Both the position numbers and the translations under genes were made by a program. Shown one piece after another: positions 17,245 to 25,898 of a stretch of 64,000 nucleotides of DNA (positions are counted from its first letter, which is position 1; each line of letters opens with the position of its first letter). The DNA comes from JABDMH01 sp965223165 (lineage in GTDB: Bacteria; Bacteroidota; Bacteroidia; Chitinophagales; Saprospiraceae). The stretch lies in NCBI GenBank assembly GCA_965223165.1, contig CBDCVQ010000011.1, forward strand, positions 124,001-188,000, read 5' to 3'. The notes beneath the pieces were generated by a model. That model ran no database searches. It was given only the letters and a program-made list of their open reading frames with translations, and had not been told where the DNA came from.

Positions 17245-17979
17245 CTAGGGCAGCAAGGTACTGTAAAACTCCATGACAGTGCGGGCATCGGCCTCGCCCT
17301 GGATGCTCCTTAGTTTACGCTCCTTGAGAAATCGGGAAAGCTCCTTCGGATACCCCAACACTTGTGCGAAGGATTTGGTCTTCAGCTTCACCCGAGTCAA
17401 CTCGCCTGCTCGGCAAATAGCGTAGCTACGCCGAGTAAAGAATCGCTCCGTCTCCACCGTCTTGCCCGGACTTTCAAAGGTCTTAGTCTCAATTTTTTTG
17501 GAGAAATCACATATCAGCATTAGGTCTCCTGCCTCAAATATCACCTGGGCGTAGCGTTTCTGGTACTGCGGGTGAAATCCCCTTCGAAAGACGATCGGAA
17601 CTTGGTAGTCAGCCATTGCTGGTACATGGCTATTCTTTCTGGGGTCAATGGAAACCGCCACACAGGAATGCTCTGCCAGCACCATGTATTGATCTTCTCG
17701 GCGTACCTCAAATGCCTGCAGATAGCCATTGTACCGGAGGGGTGCATCTTTGATCACGACCTGGTCCGGTCGCGTGATATCCCCCAATACCCAATCCTCA
17801 AATTGGTATGGACTGCCCTTAATGTTTGCGTACCGGTCAGGATCCAACGGCTTCAGATGGGTCATGATGAGGGTATCTCTCTGGGCAGCGGCAGCGATGA
17901 TGGCCAGACAGACAAAGCCCCACAAAAAGGCAGTGCGCAAACCGCCACGCCTGGGCACGATGGGAAATGGGGGAAGCAC
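17245..17979 (-). CDS. Membrane-anchored protein of unknown function
   Basis: A 244-residue protein from a GTG start, with one N-terminal hydrophobic segment (AFLWGFVCLAIIAAAA, about residues 16-31) and an exported domain. That domain contains LKPLDPDRYANIKGSPY, a mid-region VIFRRGFHPQYQKRY-like positively charged strand and a C-terminal helical part. I do not recognise a family. It starts six bases after the stop of the upstream gene (17986-18564), so the two are probably co-transcribed and may share a job in the envelope. Confidence 0.65.
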   Translation of the reverse strand: MLPPFPIVPRRGGLRTAFLWGFVCLAIIAAAAQRDTLIMTHLKPLDPDRYANIKGSPYQFEDWVLGDITRPDQVVIKDAPLRYNGYLQAFEVRREDQYMVLAEHSCVAVSIDPRKNSHVPAMADYQVPIVFRRGFHPQYQKRYAQVIFEAGDLMLICDFSKKIETKTFESPGKTVETERFFTRRSYAICRAGELTRVKLKTKSFAQVLGYPKELSRFLKERKLRSIQGEADARTVMEFYSTLLP

Positions 17980-17985
17980 GTCGGT

Positions 17986-18564
17986 TTATCTTCTGCTCTT
18001 CTTCTTGCCCTTTCGCGAGATCTCACGAAGCATACGGGAGGCACGTCGCTCATTGACATTGACATCCAGCGTCACGGGAGTAAAGAGATCCCCAATCGCT
18101 ACCCCGACCGAAGCGCCAATGATGACACCGATGAAGGGTTCTACCACCCCCGAGAATGTTTTTTGGTTGAGCACCTCGATGCGCTCCGATTGATGTGCTT
18201 CGGCCCGTAAGGTGTGCCCTACGACATAGCCCGCCACTCCACCGATCAGCGCCCCCACAAGGTTGGTCCGGAATCGACGCTGACGACTCATGATGGTGAT
18301 TGTCTTGATGTCTTCCAAGGGTACCTTCCCGGTGAAGTAGACCGCGTCATACGAATAATTGTGGTAGCTCTTACTCACAATCTGGATATCGCTACGGTTG
18401 ACCCGATACAGCCAGGATCTAGGCACATGCTTGCCATCTTCCATCACCAGGTCCACCTTGGCCAGTCTGTGAATTTCGCGAGGCTTTAGTTTTAGGTTGG
18501 ATTGCGCCAGCGCGATGTGTCCTAGGCTCAGGGCGAAGCAAAGCAGGAGTATCGATCTCAGCAT
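17986..18564 (-). CDS. Exported protein with glycine-zipper segments, unknown function
   Basis: A 192-residue protein with a clear signal peptide (ILLLCFALSLGHIALAQ). A domain follows with the pattern YHNYSYDAVYFTGKVPLEDI, resembling proteins that build up a beta layer. Two glycine-rich hydrophobic segments (GALIGGVAGYVVGH and IGVIIGASVGVAIGD) look like glycine zippers that could insert into or lie along a membrane. The C-terminus is very basic. It is the first gene of a two-gene minus-strand unit. Function unknown. Confidence 0.65.
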   Translation of the reverse strand: MLRSILLLCFALSLGHIALAQSNLKLKPREIHRLAKVDLVMEDGKHVPRSWLYRVNRSDIQIVSKSYHNYSYDAVYFTGKVPLEDIKTITIMSRQRRFRTNLVGALIGGVAGYVVGHTLRAEAHQSERIEVLNQKTFSGVVEPFIGVIIGASVGVAIGDLFTPVTLDVNVNERRASRMLREISRKGKKKSRR

Positions 18565-19207
18565 GTCAGCGTCTTTTAGTTTGATAGAGGTAAGTGCACC
18601 TGTTTTTTAATAACGACGGAGAACATCCATATGTCCCTAGACCTTGGAATCGTGTCTCCGGTCGCCGTTTGACCACGACGAAAAGATACAAAACTTCGTA
18701 CATCGGACCAGGGCCCAGTTGGCCACTTATACCTGCTCCCGTGGCTGGATACGAGCTTGCCCAAGTCCCCTTTCTGGCCATCTCCGAGCCGATTTCACCA
18801 GCCCGTTTCAAAAAAAATCAGACTTTTTTTTTCGATGGCCCAGCAACACGACGCAGCGAGATTAGCACGGATGGTCCTCAAAGGAAGGTCCCTAGTGACT
18901 GCCGAATGCAGAAACGACGCTGATTGGGCCCGGAGCATGGCAATCTTTGTCTAATCAGCAAGTTGTCCATACAGCTCAATTTACATACCTGCCCCAGCAG
19001 GCGGGCAAAAGTGCTTTCATATCAAGCAGGTAGTAATATATAAGCCTCATTAACAGTCATTTAAGGGCACGGAATAAAGAAGAGTTCAAACAGAACGAGG
19101 GCAATTAATACCACGGCTTACCGTTTGATTTCCTACCAACTATGAGATTCATTTCTTATTTTAGTTGGTGCAGAGAAAACCAGTAGGAACGATAAACCTC
19201 TATCCCG
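18565..19207. other. Noncoding gap upstream of DUF2490 gene
   Basis: A gap of 643 bp without a convincing gene; the open frames overlap on several frames and have no family features. It contains runs of A and T (18815-18830), which may include terminator-like DNA for neither neighbour, and the inverted repeat at 19135-19169. It probably carries promoters for the genes that diverge from it. Confidence 0.5.
19135..19169. promoter_or_regulatory. Inverted repeat ACCAACTA-N19-TAGTTGGT
   Basis: Perfect 8-bp arms at 19135-19142 and 19162-19169, 39 bp before the DUF2490 start. The same word ACCAACT recurs in the hairpin cluster at 20039-20128 upstream of the next gene, which makes a shared regulator or RNA element conceivable. 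Confidence 0.4.
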
Positions 19208-19954
19208 ATGAAAGCCAATCTGCTTTTCCCGAAGGCAGTTAGGTCCGTCGTGTTGTGCGCCTCTGTGTGCATTTGCATGTCTGTCCAAGCCCAAGTACTC
19301 GTAGGCGGTTCCGCATTGCGGTCGTCTCAGCTGGATGATCCCAGCGCCTCTGATAGCCGACTCTGGCTACGATACAGTAATCATTTCAGTTTCAAAGAGG
19401 GGATGTCGATCGACTCCGACTTTGGACATCAGTTTTTTACCGACACGGAGAAGAAGCGGCTTAGCGTGCGCAGCATTTTCCTCTACGACCTCACGCACAA
19501 CCTGCAGCTAGGTGGCGGTATGGGCTTTTTCTGGTACTATGATACCCCCGTACTGTCGCAAGAACTCCGATTCATGCAGCAACTCAGTCATTCGTACAAT
19601 TTTGGCTTGGGAAAGCTCACTCAGCGAGTGTTGCTAGAGGAGCAGATCACGCAAAATCTGGTCATTGAGGATCAATACCGTACTCGTGTCCGCTATCAGG
19701 TGGGGTTGGAAATGCCCTCCAATGGCGCCATGTATTTCCGTATCACCGAAGAGATCTTTGCCACTTTGTCCGATCTCGGTGAATCGCCTTATTCCCGGAT
19801 ACACCGAAATCGTTTCTCCGCGCATGTGGGTTACAATACCTTTCAACGGGTTAAGATTGAAGCCACCATCATGATGGAGGATCGGATTTCTCCCCTTCGC
19901 GAGGCGAAAGGCAAGTCCTGGGTTTTCCTCCTGGGCGTCCACCAGACTATCTAG
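19208..19954 (+). CDS. DUF2490 family outer-membrane-like protein
   Basis: A 248-residue exported protein (signal ending CMSVQAQ) made almost entirely of alternating amphipathic strands with aromatic belts (RLWLRYSNHFSF, GGGMGFFWYYDT, YQVGLEMP, HVGYNTF). It ends in a strand, as expected for a small outer-membrane beta-barrel. This matches the DUF2490 family widespread in Bacteroidota, whose function is unknown. The ATG at 19208 is clear. It leads a plus-strand series of exported proteins. Confidence 0.75.
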   Translation: MKANLLFPKAVRSVVLCASVCICMSVQAQVLVGGSALRSSQLDDPSASDSRLWLRYSNHFSFKEGMSIDSDFGHQFFTDTEKKRLSVRSIFLYDLTHNLQLGGGMGFFWYYDTPVLSQELRFMQQLSHSYNFGLGKLTQRVLLEEQITQNLVIEDQYRTRVRYQVGLEMPSNGAMYFRITEEIFATLSDLGESPYSRIHRNRFSAHVGYNTFQRVKIEATIMMEDRISPLREAKGKSWVFLLGVHQTI

Positions 19955-20038
19955 CACACACCATCTGCAAGCATGCATCTGAAGACTAAGACCCACAGCC
20001 AACTTTGGCCTCTTGCCATGAAACCCGACTTTGCCAAT

Positions 20039-20092
20039 TAGTACTAACTTGCTCTCCTATCACCGTAAGGATGGAGGGGCAAGTTGGTACTA
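20039..20092 (+). promoter_or_regulatory. Hairpin enclosing the start codon of the next gene
   Basis: The arms TAGTACTAACTTGC (20039-20052) and GCAAGTTGGTACTA (20079-20092) pair over 14 bp with one G-U. The stem can be extended inward by CTCC with GGAG. The ATG at 20071 lies in that inner part. A further related word, CCAACTTGTACTAC, is at 20115-20128 and could pair with the second arm instead. This looks like a possible RNA switch over translation initiation. Confidence 0.4.
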
Positions 20093-21000
20093 CTTTTCTG
20101 AGGCAGCTATGTCACCAACTTGTACTACATGGTCTACTCACCGTATCGATAGCGGCGCAGGGTCATGACTGGTGGGCTAACAATGTCCAGTGGGATGGCG
20201 TGACGCATTGGAGTGAATACATCATTTATTCGCCCCGCTTTATGGGTCCCAATGCGCTGCCTGTACCAACGCTCACGACAGGGCGCGTAGACAATAGCTT
20301 CTCTCTATTCGTATCGGGAGTGGCCCATCTGTCCCAGGGCGACAAGACCTACAATCCTCTGCTGCGCGTGAATTATGCGTTGGTGCCCGATCGAATCTCT
20401 TTTGACCTCTCCTATGTGCCCTATGAATACTTTGAGGTCAGTCATGCCAAGAAGACGGAGCGCAACGTCTTTCACACCTTCTATGATCGCACTTCGGCCA
20501 GGGGAGACGTCTATCTGAATACATCGGTCCAGCTGCTGAAGTCCGAGGCCCACGGTTTGGCTATTCGATTGGGATACAAGTTTCCGACCTCCACCCTTCA
20601 GGGGGCGGCGCGCTTCACCAACAGTCCGGGATACCATCTCGATCTGTCATATGGTCGTCAGTGGTGGTCGGGAACAACCGAGTTTGCCTGGTCTGCCATG
20701 TTTGGGTTTTATGCCTGGCAAACAAATGCCGATGAGCAGTTTCAAAATGATGCCCTTCTCCTTGGGATGGGCATGGCCATCCATCGACCCACCTGGCAGA
20801 TCACGCAGGGTATACGCGGATATCTGGGCTATCTGGACATTGGCGATCAGCCCGTGGTATCCCGGACGGAGCTGTCTTATGACTTGGGCCCATGGACGGT
20901 ACTTACTGCTCTTCAATTCGGATTGCAGGACATGCCCTTCACCTCCATCGAAGTTGGTCTGGGACGAGCAGTGCGCACAGATCGACCGTCGGGGCAATAG
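20071..21000 (+). CDS. Predicted outer-membrane beta-barrel protein, unknown function
   Basis: About 309 residues. A signal peptide (LLTVSIAAQG) is followed by HDWWANNVQWDGVTHWSEY and a run of amphipathic strands. There are many aromatic and Gly residues, including YVPYEYFEVSHAKKTERNVF, ending in SIEVGLGR. It fits a family of outer-membrane proteins in Bacteroidota without known function. A TTG at 20005 would add 22 residues, but the ATG at 20071 gives a better signal. Translation may be affected by the overlapping hairpin. Confidence 0.68.
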   Translation: MEGQVGTTFLRQLCHQLVLHGLLTVSIAAQGHDWWANNVQWDGVTHWSEYIIYSPRFMGPNALPVPTLTTGRVDNSFSLFVSGVAHLSQGDKTYNPLLRVNYALVPDRISFDLSYVPYEYFEVSHAKKTERNVFHTFYDRTSARGDVYLNTSVQLLKSEAHGLAIRLGYKFPTSTLQGAARFTNSPGYHLDLSYGRQWWSGTTEFAWSAMFGFYAWQTNADEQFQNDALLLGMGMAIHRPTWQITQGIRGYLGYLDIGDQPVVSRTELSYDLGPWTVLTALQFGLQDMPFTSIEVGLGRAVRTDRPSGQ

Positions 21001-21038
21001 TAAATTTTATAACTTCCTGATACGCGTTATTCGATCTG

Positions 21039-21980
21039 ATGAGGTTGATTTTAGTCCTGGTGTCGGTGGTCACTTTCTTGTTGCTTACCTGTCAGTCGAC
21101 AGACCAGCCACGTGACGACTTGTCTCCCCTGCCAAAGATCGCCTTCAACGTGCTTGTTGACAGCAGCACCAATTACGACGTCTTTCTTATGAATCTCGAT
21201 GGCACCCAGCGGGAAAACCTCACCGAGGGGGCCACAGGGGTCGACTGGGCGTATCATGCCGTAAAGGATCAGATCTACTTTGTATCGGATCGAGACGCCT
21301 CGCCCGGCCACTACTTTTTATATCGATATGATGTCTCCACTCAGCACTGCCACAAACTGCTCCAGGAGCGGGTGTGTGACTCTTGGATCGGGAGCAGAAA
21401 TAATGGTGGCGAACTGGTCATTTGCCTGCATCAGCCAAACCATCACTCCTTGGTCATCATCGATTCATCCGGCCGCCTGATCCGGGAGGTGCTACGCTCG
21501 GCTCCCGGAGAGAGTATCAGTGATCCCTGCTTCAGCCCCGATGGGCATTGGATCGTGTACCGGTCTGACCGTAGCGGCAGCGATGAGCTATGGATGATGG
21601 ATGATCTGGGCATCGCATCCCGGCAACTGACCGAGTACCCACCAAGCCAGCTACAGATCGATCACGATCGATATCGGGCCGGGCCGCCCAAATGGGTGCC
21701 ATCTAATCGGATCATCTCCTACATCTCTTACCTGGATGGCAGGTACCGCATCCTCGCGATTGACCGGTTTGGAAATGAGATCTATCGCATCGGACAAGAT
21801 ACGATGGACCAGGGTTGGCATGACTGGTCTGCTGACGGGGAGTGGATCGTGTATTCGGGAGCCCAACGGGGTCGGCCAGATCACAACATCTACCTCATGG
21901 ATGCTGCCGGCACCACGAATATCGTGCTATCTGAGGATCCCAGAGAGGAGCTGGCCCCACTCTTCGTGCATGTACCCTAG
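21039..21980 (+). CDS. PD40/TolB-like beta-propeller lipoprotein
   Basis: A 313-residue protein with a lipobox (FLLLTC, Cys about 18) and WD40-like PD40 repeats such as DVFLMNLDGTQRENLT, SPDGHWIVYRSDRSGSDELWMMD and SADGEWIVYSGAQRGRPDHNIYLMD. These match the propeller of TolB and dipeptidyl-peptidase-type proteins, but no peptidase domain follows. It probably acts as an envelope binding scaffold. It follows the preceding membrane-barrel gene after 38 bp and converges on the alcohol dehydrogenase gene with a 5-bp gap. Confidence 0.75.
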   Translation: MRLILVLVSVVTFLLLTCQSTDQPRDDLSPLPKIAFNVLVDSSTNYDVFLMNLDGTQRENLTEGATGVDWAYHAVKDQIYFVSDRDASPGHYFLYRYDVSTQHCHKLLQERVCDSWIGSRNNGGELVICLHQPNHHSLVIIDSSGRLIREVLRSAPGESISDPCFSPDGHWIVYRSDRSGSDELWMMDDLGIASRQLTEYPPSQLQIDHDRYRAGPPKWVPSNRIISYISYLDGRYRILAIDRFGNEIYRIGQDTMDQGWHDWSADGEWIVYSGAQRGRPDHNIYLMDAAGTTNIVLSEDPREELAPLFVHVP

Positions 21981-21985
21981 TGGTC

Positions 21986-23023
21986 TCAAAGTTCCGTAAT
22001 CACCGTGACCCCGCTGGAGTTGCTTTGGTCCATGGAAGTCAATAGGTCCACTGCCTCGCTCAACGAACACACACCCGCAATCATATCTTGAATGGGTAGT
22101 TGATGGGTCTCCACAAAGGCCAGCATCTCCGCATAGCGCGGGGCCTGTAGTCCGTGACTGCCGACGATCTCCAGCTCATGGGCGATCAGCCGATCCATCG
22201 ATACCGTGGGATGACCCAATGGACCCGGTATCAGCCCCACTTGCACATGACGGCCTCGCCGGGCCAATAGCTTAAAGCTATCTGTCAGGACCACCGGATG
22301 ACCCACGGCATCGATCGTGGCCGCCACACCGCCCTGCGATAGCTCTCGGATCTCGGAGATCACCGCATCATCGATCTCGGCAAAGACGTGGGCCGCACCT
22401 AGCGAAGCCGCCAGTCGCCTGGCGGCGGGATTTGGATCTATCACAATGGTCTGTACCTTCATGGCGCTTGAGATCAGCAACGCCGACAGTCCCACTCCCC
22501 CTGCGCCAAAAATAGCCAAGGTGTCTCCCGGCTGGACCATCGCCTGTGATCGTACCGCCCGATAGGAGGTACCAAACCTGCATCCCAAGACAGCGGCCAC
22601 GGCATCGGACATGGTATCGGGTATGCGGACCAGGTTAACATCGGCATACTTCACCTCAACCAAGGCGGCAAAGGAGCCCCAGCACGTAAACCCGGCCTGC
22701 TCCTGGTGGCTGCACACCTGATGATTATTGGCCCGACAATAGCGGCAGTGCCCACAGGCCTGGACGAAGGGTGTAGTAACCCGCTCCCCTACGCTCCATC
22801 CCTCGACGGCGCTGCCGACAGCCCATACTCGACCGGCAAACTCATGTCCCGGCACATGAGGAAGGCGAATGTCGGGGTCGTGTCCCATCCAGCCATGCCA
22901 ATCACTGCGGCAGACACCGCTGGCAGAAACTTCGACGATCACGGACCTCGGAGCCGGCTGAGGCGCCGGCACATCCTTGATGATCGGCCGAACACCAAAT
23001 TGGTCATAGTACATGGCCTTCAT
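21986..23023 (-). CDS. Zinc-dependent alcohol dehydrogenase (MDR family)
   Basis: A 345-residue medium-chain dehydrogenase. The catalytic zinc ligands are Cys38 (GVCRSDWHGW), His/Glu in GHEFAGRV and a later Cys. The structural zinc loop has four Cys in CGHCRYCRANNHQVC. The Rossmann motif FGAGGVGLSALL binds NAD(P). Residues such as HDPDIRLPHVPGH place it with alcohol/polyol dehydrogenases; the substrate is unknown. It has its own upstream region, shared divergently with the lipoprotein gene at 23150. Confidence 0.85.
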   Translation of the reverse strand: MKAMYYDQFGVRPIIKDVPAPQPAPRSVIVEVSASGVCRSDWHGWMGHDPDIRLPHVPGHEFAGRVWAVGSAVEGWSVGERVTTPFVQACGHCRYCRANNHQVCSHQEQAGFTCWGSFAALVEVKYADVNLVRIPDTMSDAVAAVLGCRFGTSYRAVRSQAMVQPGDTLAIFGAGGVGLSALLISSAMKVQTIVIDPNPAARRLAASLGAAHVFAEIDDAVISEIRELSQGGVAATIDAVGHPVVLTDSFKLLARRGRHVQVGLIPGPLGHPTVSMDRLIAHELEIVGSHGLQAPRYAEMLAFVETHQLPIQDMIAGVCSLSEAVDLLTSMDQSNSSGVTVITEL

Positions 23024-23149
23024 TCCCCTTGCTGTTATCTACGCTGCCGACATCATCGTGAACCCTGATCCGACAGAAATTGTCTGTAAGGTAGGGCAAT
23101 GGTACTTTGAAATATCCGAGCTAGCAAAAATTCGTATTATTCTCCCATC

Positions 23150-23521
23150 ATGAAGGTCTTCGCCGGCATCCTCTTGTCATGTCTTCTGCTGTGGGGCTGC
23201 AGTGCCTCGTCGTCAGATCTCCGCACGGAGGCTTGCTTTACCACGCAACACCACGAGAAGATCATTCCCAGTATTGATGTTTTTGTGAAGTTTTTTGCGG
23301 AGGAATTTCCCGGTTATTTGTCGGAGGACGACTATGATCTAAAGCTAACCTCGGACGCCAACGGCCGGGTGTGCTTCCGAGATTTCCCCTTGGGCAACCA
23401 TTGGTTCGTGGGCATTGGCTTTGATGAGGAAATACGCGAAATCGTGATTGGAAACAACGATTATCGCTTTGATTTGAGCAATCTAAAGGTCGATGACATC
23501 CTCTATGTGGGCGAAGAATAG
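23150..23521 (+). CDS. Small lipoprotein, unknown function
   Basis: A 123-residue protein with a lipobox (LLWGC, Cys17) and a compact acidic domain with Cys in EACFTT and VCFRDF that might form a disulfide. No family recognised. Its last 29 bases overlap the start of the DUF1684 gene in another frame, so the two are likely co-expressed. Confidence 0.6.
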   Translation: MKVFAGILLSCLLLWGCSASSSDLRTEACFTTQHHEKIIPSIDVFVKFFAEEFPGYLSEDDYDLKLTSDANGRVCFRDFPLGNHWFVGIGFDEEIREIVIGNNDYRFDLSNLKVDDILYVGEE

Positions 23522-24455
23522 CGGACGGGGCAAACGGACCTGGGGCACATCAGCACGAAGGATTTTCACCCTGGGCATATTACTGTACACCTTCCCCCTG
23601 GCTGGCTGGGCTCAATCTACCTCAGAGGCCACCGAGGAGAGCTATGCCGATGCGGTGGCCGCTTGGCGTGCGGACCGGATTGACCGGCTCAAAGGACCGC
23701 AAGGATGGTTGTCCTTAGCTGGGTTATTTTGGCTCAAAGAAGGGGAGAATAGTTTTGGCTCAGATGCGTCCAATGACCTGCGTTTTCCAGCCAAAGCACC
23801 AAAACGGATGGGCCAGCTCACGCTGGCACAGGGCCGGGTACTTCTCCATGCTAAGGATGGGGTTGAGATCCTTGTAGATGGCAAGCCCACGCAAGCAGCG
23901 GAGCTAGCTCCAGATCAGAGTGGATCTCCCCATAAAGTGCAATGGTCATCGCTCGAATGGTACATCCTGCGGCGAGGAGATCGCTTTGGCGTACGACTAC
24001 GAGATACGTTACATCCGGCCCGGCCATCCCTCGACACCATTGCGCATTTTCCCACGGACATCGCATGGCGTATACCAGCTACCTTTCAGCCGGCCGATCA
24101 ATCCGACTCCATCCGCCTCACGAATGTCCTAGGCATGGATTTTACCGTACTCCCCGCAGGGACAGTGCATTTTGACATCGATGGAGAATCTTTTCAACTG
24201 ACGGCCCTGGAGGGGGGCTCGGATAGTTACTTTATGATCTTCTCTGATCTTTCCTCCGGTGTGGAGACGTATGGCGGGGGTCGATACGCTTACATACCCA
24301 GAGCGGATAAGATGGGCAAAACCATCATCGACTTTAATAAGGCCTACAATCCGCCCTGTGCTTTCACTGACTACGCCACCTGCTTGCTACCACCCCCTGA
24401 AAATCAATTGAAGGTCATGATCCGGGCCGGAGAGATGACGTACGGCCATCACTAA
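23493..24455 (+). CDS. DUF1684 family exported protein
   Basis: A 320-residue protein with a signal peptide (about residues 23-40, ending AGWAQ). The conserved DUF1684 core follows: WRADRIDRLKGPQGWLSLAG near the N-terminus, then FGVRLRDTLHPARP, FPTDIAWRIPATF, GGRYAYI, and the C-terminal DFNKAYNPPCAFTDYATCLLPP. The last is the diagnostic NPPCAF motif. Function unknown; the family is common in Bacteroidota. The frame starts inside the lipoprotein gene; ATG 23493 or 23505 are both possible. It overlaps the convergent DUF4440-like gene by 4 bp. Confidence 0.82.
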   Translation: MTSSMWAKNSGRGKRTWGTSARRIFTLGILLYTFPLAGWAQSTSEATEESYADAVAAWRADRIDRLKGPQGWLSLAGLFWLKEGENSFGSDASNDLRFPAKAPKRMGQLTLAQGRVLLHAKDGVEILVDGKPTQAAELAPDQSGSPHKVQWSSLEWYILRRGDRFGVRLRDTLHPARPSLDTIAHFPTDIAWRIPATFQPADQSDSIRLTNVLGMDFTVLPAGTVHFDIDGESFQLTALEGGSDSYFMIFSDLSSGVETYGGGRYAYIPRADKMGKTIIDFNKAYNPPCAFTDYATCLLPPPENQLKVMIRAGEMTYGHH

Positions 24456-24871
24456 TGCGTACTATCCGCCACGATCAACCATTCGCCCTTTATCTTTTGT
24501 AGCACGAGGAGAAAGTACCCCTCCAGATCCTCCAGCGGGTCTCGATCCAACATATACTTACCGATGAGCGTGTACACCTTCCGGCTTCTGCGATTCCACT
24601 CGACAATCTCAAAGGTCAAATGGCCCATCGAAGCCCGGTCGGGATATCGTCGATAGTAATTGTCAAGCGTGCCCTGCCACGAAAAGGTCGGGCCGGTCTT
24701 ACCGAGAAACTGTAGGTCGTCATGCTTCCAGTATGTTTGCATGAAGGTCTCAATATCGCCTTCATTCCAGGCGGCAGCCTGGCGATCCAACAGGTCCTTG
24801 ATCTCCTGCTCTTGCGCTATGGAAGACAGTGCCATGGTCATGGCGAAAAGAATCAACATTGTTTTTTTCAT
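24452..24871 (-). CDS. Exported SnoaL/DUF4440-like nuclear transport factor 2 fold protein
   Basis: A 139-residue protein with a signal peptide (LILFAMTMALSSIAQ) and an NTF2-like domain: IKDLLDRQAAAWNEGDIETFMQTYWKHDDL, then TLDNYYRRYPD and a C-terminal WLIVADSTH. This matches SnoaL-like/DUF4440 proteins, many of unknown function. The ATG at 24871 is the true start; the frame continues upstream into the unrelated T9SS remnant at 24909-25507 without a stop, but that is a fortuitous fusion. Confidence 0.78.
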   Translation of the reverse strand: MKKTMLILFAMTMALSSIAQEQEIKDLLDRQAAAWNEGDIETFMQTYWKHDDLQFLGKTGPTFSWQGTLDNYYRRYPDRASMGHLTFEIVEWNRRSRKVYTLIGKYMLDRDPLEDLEGYFLLVLQKIKGEWLIVADSTH

Positions 24872-24908
24872 CTCGACGAAAGCGTTGCCTGCGTGTCTAA
24901 AGGTACGC

Positions 24909-25507
24909 CTATCGCTTGATGATCTTGCTCGAAAATTGAGCGCGCTTACCCCGTGTGTGTATATGGAGATAGTAGACGCCAGCCGGCAAATGCCGCACCA
25001 CCACTGACAATTCCTCATCCAAGATGCTCCCGGCAGAAGGATTACCGCTTGCACCGGATTTGGGTGCACGGCGACCGGATCCGCGGTCCGCATTTCGACT
25101 GCTTCGATCTGCGAAAATGTAGCTGTGCCGTCCGCCTCAAAAATCTTGAGGCGATAGTAATTGTTTCCTACTATGGGCTGCCCATCCGGGTAAGAATAAT
25201 TGGAAATGCCGCTGAGATCTGAGGCATCAAGGGTAGCGATCGGGCTGAAAAACCGTCCCCATCGAGACCGTTGCACTTCCATCCTTCCGCTGAACAGCTC
25301 TGCCGAGATGCTCCAATCGATCTGCACACTTTGGTGGTCTGCACTCACCCCAAAATGAACGAAGCTAAGGGGAAGCAAAGAGGCATACCCATCGCTGCAA
25401 TACCCCCGATCTCTCGTGTCCAAGGCATGAAGCCGTAGTGCAACATAGACATCGGACAAGATCAAGGGCTCCGTACAATCGGTCTTGATCTTTAGGTACT
25501 GGAGCAT
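24909..25507 (-). pseudogene. Remnant of a T9SS-secreted protein C-terminus (frameshift and deletion)
   Basis: The frame from 25507 reads a typical stretch before a T9SS type A sorting domain: FHFGV-like DWSISAEL, then NNYYRLKIFEADGTATFSQ and the entry VHPNPVQAVILLPG. Near 25028-25030 the frame is lost. The correct continuation is in another frame: SILDEELSVVV, then RHLPAGVYYLHIHTRGKRAQ, then FSSKIIKR and a TAG at 24909. The sorting domain is shorter than usual, so an internal deletion is likely as well. No catalytic or adhesive part remains upstream. It is a decayed gene end. Confidence 0.72.
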
Positions 25508-25898
25508 CTGCTCCTCTGTCTCATCTATATAGACATATATGTGCGCTGCACGTATCTATCAACGGCCAAAGCATGGCTGGCAAGATGCCTTAATTGAAGT
25601 AGTTGAACACACTTGGACGACTACTCCATGGGCACAACCTTGCTAGTATGTGTCAGGCGAGGAGGCCTGACACGTCCAGGCTGTTCCTGCTGAGTTTTTC
25701 CAACCGCAACTAGCCTCAAAGGCCACACAGTCCAGATCAGGCCGTGTTTGGCGTCCCCGCCAAATGCCATTGCTAGCTCGCTGTCACCCTGAAGCCTAGA
25801 TCATGCGATTGCCCTGGGCGATGAAAGTGCATCCCCACCCGAATGTGAAATATTCAATAAATTCGTCGATTCTTTGCATTTGTGTAAGCCACAGAAGA
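25508..25898. other. Noncoding gap before citramalate synthase
   Basis: A gap of about 390 bp without a gene. It holds a 9-bp hairpin (25650-25673) and presumably the cimA promoter; TGCATTTG at 25875-25882 is one mismatch from the TAnnTTTG -7 consensus and lies 16 bp before the TTG start. Confidence 0.45.
25650..25673. promoter_or_regulatory. Perfect 9-bp stem GTGTCAGGC/GCCTGACAC
   Basis: Arms at 25650-25658 and 25665-25673 with a 6-nt loop GAGGAG. No T-tract follows. It could be an operator, an RNA leader stem of cimA, or a transcription stop for the decayed gene region; the sequence does not decide. Confidence 0.4.

Noticed and set aside
18594..18923. 109-codon frame in the gap before the DUF2490 gene
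   Set aside because: Three overlapping frames are open at once with no signal or family motif.
24452..25507. One 351-residue gene
   Set aside because: The N-terminal part is a frameshifted T9SS remnant; a new signal peptide begins at 24871.
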